64,000 bases of DNA from Oxyruncus cristatus (taxonomy: Eukaryota; Chordata; Aves; Passeriformes; Cotingidae), in contig VXAY01002117.1 in NCBI GenBank assembly GCA_013399855.1, positions 960,499-1,024,498 on the forward strand, in the 5' to 3' direction. The stretch's first letter is position 1; each line of letters begins with the position of its first letter. The notes under the pieces are model-generated. The model saw only the letters and a program-made list of their open reading frames with translations, made no database searches and had not been told where the DNA came from. Below are positions 22,657 through 37,600 of this stretch, piece after piece. A program made the translations under genes and the position numbers.

Positions 22657-25600
22657 GTATTTTTTTTTATGCTGTATGTTTACTATTCTGAAATAAGGAA
22701 CGGCATTTAACTTAGCTGTGTCTTGTTTGACTTACAGTAAATCTTAGATACTTTCAGCAAAGCCAGCCAGAATGTAAGACTCTTATTTTGAAACACAAAT
22801 CGTGACGAAGGTCCTCACTTATATAAAATTACAGTGGAAACTACCGAAGTATTTTTAACAACCAAACTCTCCAAATTACACAACTGTCCTTGTTAAGGAA
22901 GCTGGCTAAAACTGTTAGAGATTTTCCTAGTTTCCTGTGAGTCAGATACTGCCATCCATACTCGCTTTGAATAATGGTTGTCTGAATTCAGTGTGACGGT
23001 TCAGAAAATACACTGTGCCTGAACCTTAATTGAGTAACAGTTTTTTTCTAAATGCACTCAACTTCTGAAAACAGGCTGTCATTGTCCTTGTTACTTTATG
23101 CAGAAGTAAGTCTGTTCCTTAGTTGTATACTAGGAGTAACTTCCCCTCTTATGCCCACCCCAGACTCTTGGTAGATATTTCTGTAAGGCTCTTAGAGTTT
23201 CATCTTACTATTTTTTTCCAAGTGCTTTACTCGTTGTTGTTGAATAGTCTTTTGAAATCGTGACTGAAATGAAACAAAATCTGTATGCATAGCTAGAGGC
23301 AGACAGTGCTCTGTGGGATACTTCCTTCCCGAGGGTGTCCCGTCTCTAACAGAGCAACTCCCTGTTCCACAAAGTTGAAAACATAAACAAGCCCAGATGG
23401 CTGCCCTCGGAGAACAGACAGCTCAGTTTTGCAGTCACTTTATAGGAACTCGCATTTTAGAACAACTCAGTCTACTGGAAATGCTTAAGAACAAGGACTT
23501 GAAGTAAATGCAGTTGCTAGAAGGGTTTGATAAAGGGAGGAAGTGTAAGTGCAGGTCTTACTGCAATTTCAGGAACTTTTTCATAAACAAATCTTGGCTT
23601 CTGCTTAGTTTTACTTCTAAATTAAAGGACTGTGGTAATAGTCTATGTAAAAGAGAACAGTCTTTTCATTGAAAAACTGCAAGGTGCTAATAGAAGACAC
23701 ATTCTACTAGGTTATAGTACTTGAAATCCAACTGTATTGGTTGTTCTGTTTATTTACACAAAGTTTCTTCTTGGCTTGTTCCTTTTGAAGAAACAAAACT
23801 TGTAGCAGTGGTAACATGCTGGAGATAAAGCTGGGCTGCCTAATGCGTACGTGGATTACCTCCTAATCTACTCGTAATAGGAAGGATAACTTTGAGACTG
23901 AAGAGCATTTAGTGTTCTTAAATAGCCTGTGTTCTGGATAGTTTTCCTGTTTTCAAGTCAGTTTCTGACAGTGTTTTGTAAAGGATCTGTTCTAAAGGTG
24001 GTTGTGACTTTTTTAGTAAAAGCACGTCAAACAACTGCTAATAAAAGTGCATCTGTGTTTAAGTAACCTAGCAGTTAAGATTCATTTTGTCCTGTTTAGT
24101 CTGATATTCAGAAATGCTTGACTTCAGTGGCCTACTGTGGAATTATGAATGTTAAATAAGCAAAATCCATTTCAGATAGCTACCTAAATCTTTTTAGGTT
24201 TCTGACTGTAGGCAAGTGGATTTGTAAACACATTCTGTTGAATGGTTCTAGCTTTGTGTGTATATCACCTTAAAATATTTTTTGCTTGGAGTTTCTTTCC
24301 TTTACAGAGATAAGATAATAAAAAAACTGGTGTATATACTGTCTTGGAAGCATTTGTGAATTCTGTTTGCTTCTGAAGTGTGGGGATGGGCTAAAGTATT
24401 GGAGAATATGTTGGGCTTTCTTTTTTTTTTCCTTTTGCCTCAGTCAACTCATTCTTATACTTGTTGCTACTTAAATATCCTCTGGCTAAGTGAAACATCA
24501 GTGAGATCCCTTTTATCACTTCAAACCAAAGTCTTCACTCTGCTGTCAAGTTGTGTTATATCTTCATGACACTCCTTCTGTGTCTTGCCAGTTTCCAAGC
24601 AAGGTCTTCCCCTACAAAGATTTCTGTTTGCCCAAATGATTTGTTGCCACTGGTTCTTGCACTGTGTAAAACAGGAAATCAGCACGTAATGATCTTTAAG
24701 ATCCTACAGAAAGCTGTGTCCTGCATCAAGGTAAAAGTATAGCAACCACAAGTGTGTTACTTCAGTTCAATCTGCCTTATTCTGTGCTTCATCAGGTACG
24801 TGCTGCGTGAAGTGGAAATGAGCCTTCTGGAGAGACTGTCAGCAGTCCCTGATCTTCCCCCAAGCCATGATGCAGATTAGGTCAACCATGCTGCAGTCTA
24901 AATTTTCTGGCTGGAGTCCTTGTGCATCTTAACTAGTTATTAGCAGTGCACTGAACCTTGGCTTCTCCCCTCCTGGTCCCCAAAATGTTCCCATCTGTAC
25001 TGTAAAAAATGAGCTTTGTTTCATGGAGGATGATCTGCACCAGGAGAATCCCAAGCAAGAAAATGACAGGTCATTTTTTATTTTGGTGGAATTAAATAGT
25101 ACAAAGAAAAGGGAACAGTGGACTCTGAAGTGTAATTTTAAATGCCTGTCAATGATTGCAAATTCCAAGGCCTCAATCATGAGGCATATCTCAGTTACAA
25201 AAACAACTGCTATTTTTTCAGGTCCTTTTATCTAAAAAGTAGGGATAGCTTAAATATTCCTACTGGAGCAGAATGTTTTATGCTTTGTCCACAACCCTGC
25301 TATTAGGGAAAAGGAGGAACGTTGATGCAGCCCTCTAAGATGACAAGCTGTGAAGTTCTTGTCACTCTGAATAACAAATATGAGTATGTATGAAGTAGCT
25401 GTTTTGTTGTCATCTCCAGTGTCCTGCCTCGGAAGCTTCCTGTGGAGCTGGCAAGTTTAGCTGCAGTTCTGGTATTGGTAAAAGTGTTTTGGCTACCTGT
25501 TGATAGCATGTCAGGAGGGAAACTTTGTTAGTGAAAAGGGGTTCAGACGTTTAGAAAATTGGTGACGATCGTGTCGCATCATTGCTGCTTTCTTGGCTTG

Positions 25601-28600
25601 TGGGTTGTGGAGCAGTTATTTCTCAATATGTGTGTCTCCTAGATTTACTGTGAGCGGAATCGTGGGATGGAGGTATTGCTGAGGGCAGAATATCATCTCT
25701 TTATGGAAGGGGATGAAAACTTTGGCAAATCTGTGTGGGCATAGTTACTCTTCTATTACTCTCTTTATATGGGTATTGATTTCCTGCTCTCTGAGAGCAC
25801 CTGCGATTCCAGTTGTACTCGAGAGGAGCAGGAATTACTGCCCCATCAGACTGACTGCAGCAGAATATACAGTATCAGTATGGAGTCTTCTCTGTGCAAG
25901 GATCAGACAATTCACAAAAGGTTCTCCAAGAAGTTTTCCCTTTATCTGTGTAGTTTTTCCCCGACAGCTACACATTACCGAGGGGTTGCTTGTGATGGAA
26001 AATTCCTGCATGCACTCAGGGATCCCCCATGGAAATTAGATACCACAAGCTTACTTAGGTTATGTGTACTTAGGTTTACTGGAAAAAGGAATTGGGACTA
26101 TGTAAAAATACCAACCTACACTCCACAGATGCCTTCTGAGGGGAAAAAAAAATTAAGAAAAAAAAGTTGTTGCAGGCTTAAATCTGTTTTACAGGAACTT
26201 AGCTCAAAGCTAGGGTTGAAGGGTCCTGCATCAGTATATTTAAGGCTTTCGCTGGACGAAATAGTTGCTTTGTTAAGTTCAACCCTATTGTGTGTTTAGA
26301 TGTTAACTCAGCTCTTAAATCAGCTTGGCAACCCTAGATCAAACAGAAAATGTTGCCAAGCACGTTAAAAATAGATCATACGAAGTTGTAAAAATAGTGA
26401 CTTCAAGTGGCTGAATACTACTGAATCATCTTTGAATCTGCTTTTTCGTGTATAAACAGAACTGTAGCTTTTCAGTAAATGCTTTGCAATGGGTTTTGTG
26501 TGGTTTACATAAAAGAAACTCGCCTAAAATGTGTATGGATGTACACAGGATCATGTGCTTCTCTTGTGCTTTTGATGCTTTTAGCTTCGTCAAATCCAGA
26601 AGTTATCAAGATCGGTTCTGTGTTGGATATTGCATCTCAGGTGGAAGAATATTACAGCAAAGGCTATGTTGTAGGAGCTGTTCATCCTATGATGCTGCCA
26701 ATTGGACGTAGAAGGAGTTTCCCTGCAAGTCACATGTATCGAGTGGTACTTTCACGATTAAAATTAAGGTAACGGTGACATAATTTGAATACACTGATCC
26801 ATTACTTAAGTGGATTGCTCAACCTGCAAAACTTACCAGTTTGAAATGAGTGCCTCAGAGAATCAAATTAGAAGGATGAGCAAGTTAATAATGTTTTTTA
26901 ATCAGTGCTAAGCATACAACAGGCTAATGTTTATTTTGCCGTAGTAAATTTCCAAACAAAAATCCAAAGTGTAATATCATCTTAGAACATGCAGCAAATA
27001 AAAGATTAACCAGAACAGTAGGAGAGTAATAAGCTACTTGAAATTATTTTATGTCTGCTTTATCTTCTTCATTTTCAAAACTTTTGTGTTTTCACTTGTC
27101 CCAGGGAAAATGACATGTAATTTCTCAAACAGCTTGTCAGGGAGAGTTTGGGTTTTTTCTTATTAAGGAGGAGATAATCATTCTGTGATCAGAGGCCTTA
27201 CAGAAGCTTGGTTTTGACACTGAGAGAGATGCAAGAGTTTCTTCCAGATCCATGGTCTTGTTTATTACTCCTGTTTTCACTGCCTTATAATCACCGTGTG
27301 ATCACAAAGAACACAAATGTTACCATTAGTTTATTTGAATGTACAGAATATAACCTTTTGTTCTTATTTTGAAAAACTAGAAAAGTGAGGTTCTTACCGC
27401 ATTAAAAGTTGCTGTGCTTCCCCTTCACTCCTAAGCCCTTGTTTGAAGGGTTCTTTAATTTATTTGGAGGACTGGAAGGGTGTAACTTGGAAGCTGCCCC
27501 TTGCCACTTCAGTAAGGCTTCTGTAAAACATGTTCATTTGAGGTAACTTCCCAAACCCCTTAGCATTGTCCAGGGTATTTGCTGCTCATACAGCTTTACC
27601 TTTGTAAGTTCATCTGCAAACAAGGTGGGCAAAAGCTTGGGTAAGAAAGCAGAATGCTTGATCTAGAGCTGAGGCTTCGAAGAGCTGACACTGCCAGCAG
27701 CAGCTCCCACAACTTGCCTTGTCCATCTAGGTGTGGCATCCTTATAAAGTTGTTCTTTGAACCTTTATGCCTTTGAATGGGTGAGTGGTGAGACCCTGTA
27801 GCCTCCATGTGAAACTCTTTGGTGTAGCTTCACAGTTTGCTGTGTAGGTGCCATATGTACTTCTGTTGCTTTTGCTAGAGGCAAATACACCTTCTCTGAC
27901 TACTGTCTGGAAAATAACCTTTTATATTTCAATGTGTCTCATTGATGTTTCTTTCTAATTTGGATGGTTATGTGAAGGAAGCATCAAATAAAATCCCATT
28001 ATATTATTGATGGACACTAAATATTGTTGTTTGAGTAATAATCCAACTGGTTTTAGACAAAACATGAGTATTATTCCCTAACTTGAAATGGAATTTAGAG
28101 CTTGTCAGCTTCTTCAGTCTGAGAGATTTAAACATTATCTAGCTCTCAGTAACTGTTTGTGCATTGCATTTCTAGCATTTGTTTGCACTGTTTCATACAA
28201 CACCTGCAACTCCGCTTTAGTTACAAAAACTAAGCAGCAGCATGTTGAGTGTAAAAGGACCATTTTTATTCATAGTATTTTCTACAAAACCAAACCTGTT
28301 CTGTGCTTACTAGACTTACAGTTTAAGTTTGTATTTTTTGCATTATCAGAGACTTATGCATTTATTGCAATAGCAGAGCTGTTTATGAGTAAAGCTCAAT
28401 TTCCAAAAGATGCCTATGAGTGGCCTTCCGATGAAATTCCTGTTAAATATTAATATTCTTACCACAGCATTGTAACACATAATACCTGTCACTTTGCATA
28501 CGAAAGAGAACAAGACACCAAAACCCAGTGAGTTCTAAAAAGTATGAAGAAGCATTGTCAGGATTTCATAACTGTTTCAAAAGACAAGAATTCTATATGC

Positions 28601-31600
28601 AAGCATTTGCCCAAGTTAGCAGCAAACTCCTGACAAAGACTGCTTTCTTTCTGTGTTCTAGCCAGAAGCATGCAGCACCCAGAGGACAAAGGCACCCCAG
28701 GCTGCTGATTGAAGAATGTCCTTTAATGTATGAAACACTGACAAATGAGGTAGTGAAAGAACTGTTAGAAAAGGTAATGGAGGCTTTTTCCAACTTCTCT
28801 TCAGATTTTTGTTGCTTTCATACATGTAAGTTATATTTAGTGGTTGATGTGTTTTCAGTTTTGCATTTATTTCATAGAAGCTACAAAGCTTTTCTCAAAG
28901 TGACAAGAGGTTTTTTTCTTCACTAGTTAATGTTTCTAATGTAGGACTTGGTGTTGGTTGCTGTAAAGCTTTGGGAGACTGGCTGGTTGCACCACTAAAA
29001 GCAGAACCAAGCCGAAACTAGATCACTCTTTATAAAATGCATGTGTGATGTCTGAAGTTTCATGTTGTTCCGAGTAAAGTATCTGAGAAAGATTTTTTTT
29101 TTTCTTTCTTTCTTTAAGATAAGTACAACATGTGCAGTAACTGCCTTAAGTATTTATTTGGCACAGCTTTTGAAAACATTGCATAGTTAAAGTAAACTGA
29201 AGTTCCGCTGGAATGCAAGTTCTAGTTCTGGTTCTTTTTGTGTTTAACTTCCTCTGCAAAACTGAAGACTTGCTGAAACAGGAAGCTATTGTTATTACAA
29301 GAGTTAATGATATCTCTTACATTAGTTACCAAGGACAGAAGTAGAGGAAAAGCATATTGAAGATCTTTTAATCATCTTTGATATTAACAGAGTTGCTTAA
29401 ATTTTCTAAATGGCTTGTTTTTGACTTTGGCAGGCATTTCAATTTTAGTGTGATTCTGTTACCCACACTTATATGCCTATTGCCAGGCCAGTGGTGTAGT
29501 GTATCAGACAAAGATTAAAAGGAAAAACACACCTGAAATGAGCAGTACTGCAGTCTCGGAAGCATATTTGGTACAGAAGTAGTATGGGAGAGTAATTTGA
29601 TTTCAAAGTGTTCTTAGTGCTTGAAAAACACTGAACCATTAATCCAGGAAAAAATTAGTATAATTTTTTAAGGATCTGAAACAATAAGACTTTGTGGCAT
29701 TTCAGGGAAAAGGTTATCATATCACCTGTTTTTCTGTATGTTCCTTGTGAAATTTAAAATGACTTTGATTGTCTGTGAAGCAGCAGCACAATACAATCAG
29801 TGATTGTGTCATTGCTGTACATACATAGTGGTAGTGGATAGTAACACTTCAGTCTATTGTGGTACTGAAAAGGGATTGTTGTACCATCAGCTGTTTTGAT
29901 TGTTATTCACTCTGGTGACAAACAGTTTATGTGAGTTAAATGGATAAAGATCCTTCCCTCTCTGCCCTTACTTGATAATCCAGTACTTCTCCAGTGATTT
30001 CTTCTTTCTGGATTGGGGCTTTCGGATTAACTGGGAAAATTTTCTGTCACAGGGAGCCTGTAGCACAAGATGATAGTGGGATCGCCTTCCTAAATGGCAG
30101 CACTCCTTATCCCAGAACAAAAACCAACACCTCCAAGAACAGACACATCTCACAGGTGGCACATATGTTAGTTGTAGATTGAGACTTCAGTGCAGAGAAA
30201 GACACACCACTGGCTGAAGGAGTTAAGAGGATTATTTGCTTCTTGCTCCCTCCTTTCTCTACTCCTTCACTCTTCTCAGTAATAATGAAGTTGAGGAGCC
30301 TCCAAGGGAACTGGGGCGTGGTGAATCATGACACATGACAGATATTTCTGTAGTATTGGAGGTCAGTATTTTTAGTATGACTGGTATCACATGTTTAAAG
30401 AAACAATACTTTTTATTGCTCCATTATACTGCTTATCTCTGTGACGCACTAAAATAGTTTGGATTTGTTCTAAATGAAGGATTTTGTATGCCCTCAAGTC
30501 AGTACCAGTGTTGACCACCTTTCTTGGCCTGACTCCAGATACATGCTGGAAAACTTCCACTTACTTTGAAGCTTAGGCAGTGTCAAAGACAAGCCACCCT
30601 TCTATAGTACCCTTTTATGTCTTCATGTCCTCAGCAGTTCAGTTGAACAGAACATGCATATAGAAGTTTTAAAGAAGTTCCATGCAATTCTAAAATGACT
30701 GTGCAGCTAAATTTCTGTTGTACTGTAGGTTAATGAAGCTGCTAAAAGAGGCAAGAAGTTTGTGGGATTTGTAACGCAACATTTTCCTCAGCCTAAAACC
30801 TGTAATGGAACAAGCGCAGATGGAGGTCCAGAGCTGGAAGCAACACTGGGCAGAAGAAACAGGGAACACAGGAGAGAAAACTTTGATGAAAACTATAAAA
30901 ACTGGAATGAGGGGACACTGAGTGGTCATTCATCTGAGAGTGGGATAGAGGAGGAAATGCAAGGAGAAAGCAGACTATTAGAGGATTCAGACTTCCAGTT
31001 TGGAAAGGAAGTCAGCCCTTCTAAACCACGGAAAGGAGAAGGTAATAAATGTTGCTTGTTTATTGCAAACATAAGGTGTTCTATTGAGCTGTTAAGGTGT
31101 TGGAAAAAACAGAACACACTGTTCTATCAAATACTGGCTTTGGATGATGCCTCTATATATGCATATATAAATGCATATGTATTTCTAAAAAAGTTGCCAG
31201 TTAAAAGAGCAAAAGAAATATTTACCTTCTGCTTTGTGTATGTGAGCTGTGGTAATATATTAAAATGATGCTTCAGTTTTCATATAGTATTATAAATGTA
31301 CTGTCAAAATTCTAGTTTGTAATTTGAAGAAAAAGAGAAAGCCACAAACAACCACCCCCCCAAAATCGCTGCAGTGTAATTCTGACTTGAAATGTGGTGC
31401 AAGCAGGTAGCTGGTTTGCTTGAGGTGTGTGTAACAACTATGTGGCAGTAAAAACCTTTTTCTCTTAGAAGGATGCAATTGTTATAAAACATTTTCCTAA
31501 ATGGATATTGTTTTCACTTAAATCATAAACGTTTCCAGGAATATGTTGTGATTCCAGTTGTGCCTGTTTCAGAGCTGACAACAGAGAGAGCCCCTTCCAG

Positions 31601-34600
31601 CCGGAGCTGTAATTTTACGTGCTTCTAGCCAACTCACATAATGCACAGCAAACAAATCCGTTCATAATGGATTCTCTCTGGTTAATGTGCCTTCAAGAAG
31701 CACCCTGAAAGAGATCACTGAAATTAATGCATTGACCATGAAATCAAAGACGATAATTGCTACAAAATTAATTTACTAGAGAAAAGTAAGCATTACAAGT
31801 ACAGGAAGAGAAAGTATAATTGAAAAACGTTGGTGCAGAGGTAGACAGCTTAGTTGTAGAAGAGTCTGAGATGCTTAGTGTGTAGTCTGTGTGAAAGATT
31901 GCCTGACACACTGACTTTTGGTACTCAAGCTTGGAGTCCTCCAGGCTGCTAAGAGGAGAAGGTGGAAAGGAAGAAGTAATCTGAAGCATGACAACTAACA
32001 CAAGACAGTATTGTGTGGAAAGCAGGCAGCATGAAATGTCCATGTCAGGCTGCAGTTTGACATAATAGGTTCTTCGCTGATGGGCCAGACATGTTTCAAT
32101 TGCTCTCAAAAGCAACCTTTTCACTTTCCTGTTAAAATTAAAGCAGCCTCTCCAGTTTGTAGACTGTCAGAATAATGACTCCATGCACTGAGATGGTCAA
32201 TGTCCCTCTTATTTAACACTTCAGTAAAAGCAGTTCTCCTACAAGTGAGCTCTTATAGCATAATCTCTTAAAGCTTAACCCTTTCTTTACAGCTTGAAAA
32301 TAGTGGGTTTGGTATATGTGGCAGAATAGAAGTCCCACAGGGAAAAAGCAGAAAACTGGTTCTGTTCAGGGGTATTGTTTGTGCAGACTGGTGTGAGTAG
32401 GTGGATTAGCAACCAGTGCATCCCCTACGTGCAGTGCTCTCAGGAAACTTTTCAAAAAGCTTTAGAGAGGATATGCCAGGCTTCTCTGTACTAGTCAAAC
32501 TGTGAAGTCACTGGAGCTCCTAAGGCAGAACTTCTGTAAGCTTAACCTTTCTTGGTATATGTTGTATGTAACCATCATTTTCAACAAATACTGATGTGAA
32601 TTTGGAAAGGAAGTCTTACAAGGGTGTATGTATGTACTGCTGTGTCAGTATGCCAGTTCCATTTACCTCTGCTCAAAAGAGGCAAACTGTCCAAGTTCTA
32701 GATTTGGGGGTCATAACATAATTTTTTACTGTTACATCTTTTTGATTTATTCTATCGAATTTTGACTAACGTATTGCTTGCAGAGGCAAACTTCTGGAAG
32801 ACATGAGCAACTGAATAGTTGTATTGGGAAACATGTGGGGTTTTTTTGGAAGAATAAGTGATCTCGCTTTGGTATATGGGAAAGGAAATAAAGGGTTGTC
32901 AGGATAAATGCATTTATACTAATATAACCCCCTGTGGAGGAGATAAAATAAAACTGTATAGAAAGGAGAGTAATTCTTACTGAAAGTTCAGGATTTTGTT
33001 CTGAATTTACCTCATTGCAGGCACCTGATGTCACTTGCGGTGGGTGTGGTAACACTTCTCAGAACAGAGGGGTTCTTCCAGATATTAATTTAGATTACTT
33101 GCACTACAAGCCTACTTTGGAAATATCTCTGTTTGTGGAGCCTGGAGAGACTAGCTGCTTATGTGGGATCATCTAAGCCAAGTTGCTTTGTTTTGGCAGT
33201 GTGAATACTTCCATGTTTAGAGCTTGGTTTTTATTGATTTAGGTTGCTCAGCAGTATTCATAGAATCATAGAATCATNTTTGGGCAACTGCTTTGTGTTA
33301 TTTCTCCACAGCAGTGAAACATGAATGTGTTTGTGCAACAGTTTATATAGCTAGGATATACCTCCATAACTTGCACCAGTGATTTCCTAAAATGCTGTGG
33401 GTCTGTTAATTTTAATCTTTGAACGTTTGTTTAAATGGTTTTGTAACAGCAGTGTATTAATACCTACCTATGGTTTGAGGAGATGTAGGTTTTGTATGCT
33501 TAACTTGCATGATCACCAGTAACCCCTGAGAAACCCAGTGGGCAACTAATACCAGTACTTAAATAACTTTCAGAAAATAATGGGTAAAAATCAATACTGT
33601 ACGAGACATTCCTTACATTAACAAATGTAGAAAATTGGTTTTGGTTATTATAATTTCAAATATTTGTAGCCAAAAGTTTTATGAATGGCAGAAATGAAAC
33701 CTGTTTCCACTGGGTTCTTCTTAGCTCTTGCGTATTTTCTTTATGCAAAACCCACCTACCTGAAGGGTCCAGTGGCAGCCCAAAGTGTAGTAAGTTCACA
33801 TTTTCCTTGTATCCCAAAGTATACTTCCCCTCACACCTTGCTCTGAGTGTGTTTAGGTCTTAAGCAGAGTACAGACACATCAGGAAACAATTATTAAAGC
33901 TGTTGCTTAGAATTAGAAAATGACATTAAAATAAGAGACTAGTAATATTATCAATTTCGGAGCACTGTCTTTGAGAGGTTCACTTTGCTTCCTTTCTCTT
34001 TTGTCAGACAAGCTATATACAGTCTTCAATGTTTTTGATGAGGATTCCACCTGCTGGACCTATCATGAAGGTGTTTTGTCTATGAAAGTAACAAGGAAGG
34101 GGCCAGTTGTTAGTACTCTGGAAGCAGACTGGCTGGAATTAACTACATTTTATTACAAACAAGGATTGTCCTTAGTTGATTCTTTTGTACACTGGGAAAC
34201 TTCTAAAGGTGAGTACAGTCCCAGGATATAATGATTTTTACTTGTTATGTAGTTGTACATCAACTTGGAAAAAAAATAAGGTCATGTTTTGTTTCTTGGT
34301 ATGGAGGTCAATATGTAAACATGTTCATATAGTATGTTGTAACTTTGTAGAATCTGTTACCTAGAAAGGGAATAATTTGTTTTCTGGACAATTAAAGATT
34401 TAAGTAATTGAAATTTCTGGTTTTGTTTTACCAAATGAGAATTTCCAAAGCAGGAAACTAGTGTAGTGATAAAACAAAATAAACTGTAGTTTGGTTTGGG
34501 TTTTTTGGAAGGAAAAGATAATGGCAGGGGGGAGATCATTCAGTGGATGCTTCCATGATGTTCCTATTCTGCTGCTCTGTGGATACTGTGCTGCACTCCA

Positions 34601-37600
34601 AATACTTCTGATGAGACATAAGAGCACCTTGAGTTCTCATTAACCTTATTGTACCATTAAACCCAAGTCAGACTTTCCATGCTTCCTGGTTTCCTGCTTC
34701 AGCTCTCTGCTGGCCTTAAAAATTCTTTCCAAACCACCAAACTGCGTTAAAATTTGCTGCTCTGGTCACATGTGGACACACGTAGGGAGCAGAGAAACCT
34801 GTTTCTGTCCTTGCACTCAACTGTGAGCAGATTACATTTCTATTTGAACTGATTTTGTCTGAAGGCCAGAAAATAAGTTTACAAAAAATAGTAGGAAGCT
34901 ACTGACTGTTGTGCAATTTGCTTGAAAAAACTTGAAGAAAATGGTAGTACCCTAGTGTTAGGGGTACAGATCAAGGCAAACTGACCTGATTAATAAATTC
35001 TGAAACTATTAACTGCTATCAAACAACATTTGTTAAAATAAACCTAGACTTTATACTTCTCCAAGTGATACTTTGGTTGAGTTTGTACATGTCTTGCTTG
35101 TACTAAGTTGCAAGTTGTTGGTGTTCCTGTATAATTAGTTACGGCAGTTCAGTGTAAGCAGGCAAAATAAAGGGCTGCAGTGGAGAAGAGTCTTGTCAAA
35201 TATTGGTTATAAAGGTTTCAGGGCCCTTAAACAGTTTTTGCACTGCTCAGGCTGATTATCAAGAGCATTAATTAATTATTAAAGTGGCTTTCGTAAGTCA
35301 CTTTACCTCTTACATGAATTATACAAGGAGGGCAAAATCACTTGGACTTTGAGTAGTTGTTATATTTACTTCATCTTATGTTTTTTTCTGTTAATTCTGA
35401 TTTAAAATAATATGCACTCCCCGTCTCCTTTATAAGGCAGAGCTTAAATAAAAAAAAAGTAAAACATAACCTTTAAAAGCTAAATTATGTGGGTTCTTCA
35501 AAAACAAAACCCTGATAACAATGACAACTCTTCAGTTTTCAGTGCTCTCTGTAGTTTTGAGTGTGAATCGCTGCATTTCTGTAGCTCTGCCATAAAGTAA
35601 ATTTAGTGACTGTCAGAGGCACATAAGCTCATTGACATAGATTTGCCTCAGATGGAATTTGGCAGGTAGTCCCTTTCAAACTGCATATTTTGTGCACATA
35701 AGCAGTCTAAAGACAGTTTGTAGTAGTTGTCTTTTTTGCTCTGAAATTATTATTCCTATTTATTTGAGTCAGCGGAAGAAGAAAATTTCCTTGGGGGGGA
35801 GAAGTGAGAATTTGGACTCCTAATTTTCAATACAGAGGGGGTTTTTTTAGAGCTGGAAAAGAACCCTCCAGAGATCTGTTACAGTTCACTGAGGGCTGGT
35901 TTTGGCAGCTGTTGAAATTAATCCTTGCAGCTGTTGTCCAACAAGTTTTACAGTCTTCCCATTCCTCACGTAGAGAAGATCTGTCTGCTCCTCTCTGTGT
36001 GGAGAGCTACCCCATCTTGAATACCCGGGCAATAACATACCTCATTCAGTATTGGAGAGGATTTAAATCTGGAATTCTGAGGATTACAGCATTTTAATGT
36101 ATAGCTCCAGTTTAAATTTAAATTAGTCAGCTGTCAAGGTGTGTCTCCACAAAAGGCTTCCTGAAGGCTCATGGAAGAAGCAAAACCAGAAGATGAACCA
36201 ATATTTGATGCACAGCTTTAGTTTGGGCCAGCCGGATGCTATCGGGCTTTGACGCGGGAGTCAGGGAGCTGGGCTCTGAAACTTCCTTCCCATCAGGAAT
36301 CTTCCTACAATTACTTGTGTTTCAGGCTCTTCCTGTGGCCACTTATGTTTTCAAGTAGCAGTAGTTCAGCTTTGCACTTTATGGTTCACTTCTCTCTGTT
36401 CCCTCCCACCACAGCAGAAGCCACAGTTGTTGTCAGGCAGCTGATACTGAGGTTGAGTAAAGAGGGTGTGTGCCCGTCCCCTGCAGGAGATATATTGAAT
36501 ACAGGAAACTGGAATTCAGATTGGAGCATGGAAGGGGTTAATGCTCTTGAGAAAATTAAATCCTTCGGAGATCAATTTGTATAAAAAAAAGGATTTGAAT
36601 ATTAAGTTGACTCCAAGTTGTAATTAGATGCAGAAATAACCACAAATCTGAGTTTGCTAACTCTTAATTTTATTTTAGAGGACTGTTCAGTAGTGGGGGT
36701 TGGGAAGGAACATCCCTAATGTACTTCTTGGTAGTGTATCAATCTAAAACTTTGGTTCTGTTTGTTTACAGGGGACTACTTGCCCAAATCTTTAGAAGGC
36801 TTATTTATCTATGAAGAAGAAGGTGCTGGGGTTCCAGGTTCTAGCAGGAAAGGAAATGATGCAATAGTTGTTGAACAATGGACAGTCATTGAGGTAAATT
36901 GGTGATTATTGAGCAATGCTATTTCCTACTTTTATTTCTCATGTTTTTTCCTTAGGGTGCTTGTACGAGTATTAAATAAACGTTCAGGATGGTTTCCTGA
37001 AGCCACCTGCATAGGCTAAACTAAAGCCTTGAATCATAAAAATGAAGTCAGGTCTGTGGCCATTGGTAAATGTAGATGAAAGAAATATGCTGGAGGGATT
37101 CTGGCCTACCATTTACAAATGATCATATCAACAAATACAGCCACCAAAGAAAATGTTTCAGGGGTTTTGTGTGTGTTTCAGACCAATTTTAGAATTCCAG
37201 CAAGTGCGGGTCACACTATTAAAATTCCAGCAAGTGCGGGTCACACATTATTAAAATGTTACTGCTAAATATTGTAAGGTTTTCCTAAGAACTGTAGTAG
37301 ACTACAGCAATAAAATTATTTTTTAAATATTTTAGTATTACAGGATTATTGTATCAATGACATCTGAAATTAGTCATTGTTGGAGGATATTAAGGGCTTA
37401 CTTTTGAAACATGTACTGACAAATATGTTTACCAATGTGGAAAGAATCAACATAAAGCTTGGATGTTAAAAAACCCAAACAAACAAAAAACCCTCCCCAA
37501 AATCTTAATTATAGTGCTAGGTGAGATGCTTTTTCTTCGTATCTAAAGTAAAAACAAATACATAATTGACACCCAATATGGTGTTGAAAGTTTTGGCACT

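Noticed and set aside
28088..28453. A 121-codon + frame in RFTN2 intron 2
   Set aside because: Composition (Phe/Leu/Ile/Lys-rich) fits chance translation of AT-rich intron; no motif and no splice sites that would join it in phase to RFTN2.
30762..31268. A 168-codon single frame that could be taken as a separate gene
   Set aside because: Its first part is RFTN2 exon 4. The rest is read-through past the GTAATA donor at 31042 into the intron.
36118..36600. Possible extra upstream RFTN2 exon in the 111-codon frame before exon 6
   Set aside because: Exon 5 joins exon 6 perfectly in phase with known raftlin sequence, and this frame does not resemble raftlin.
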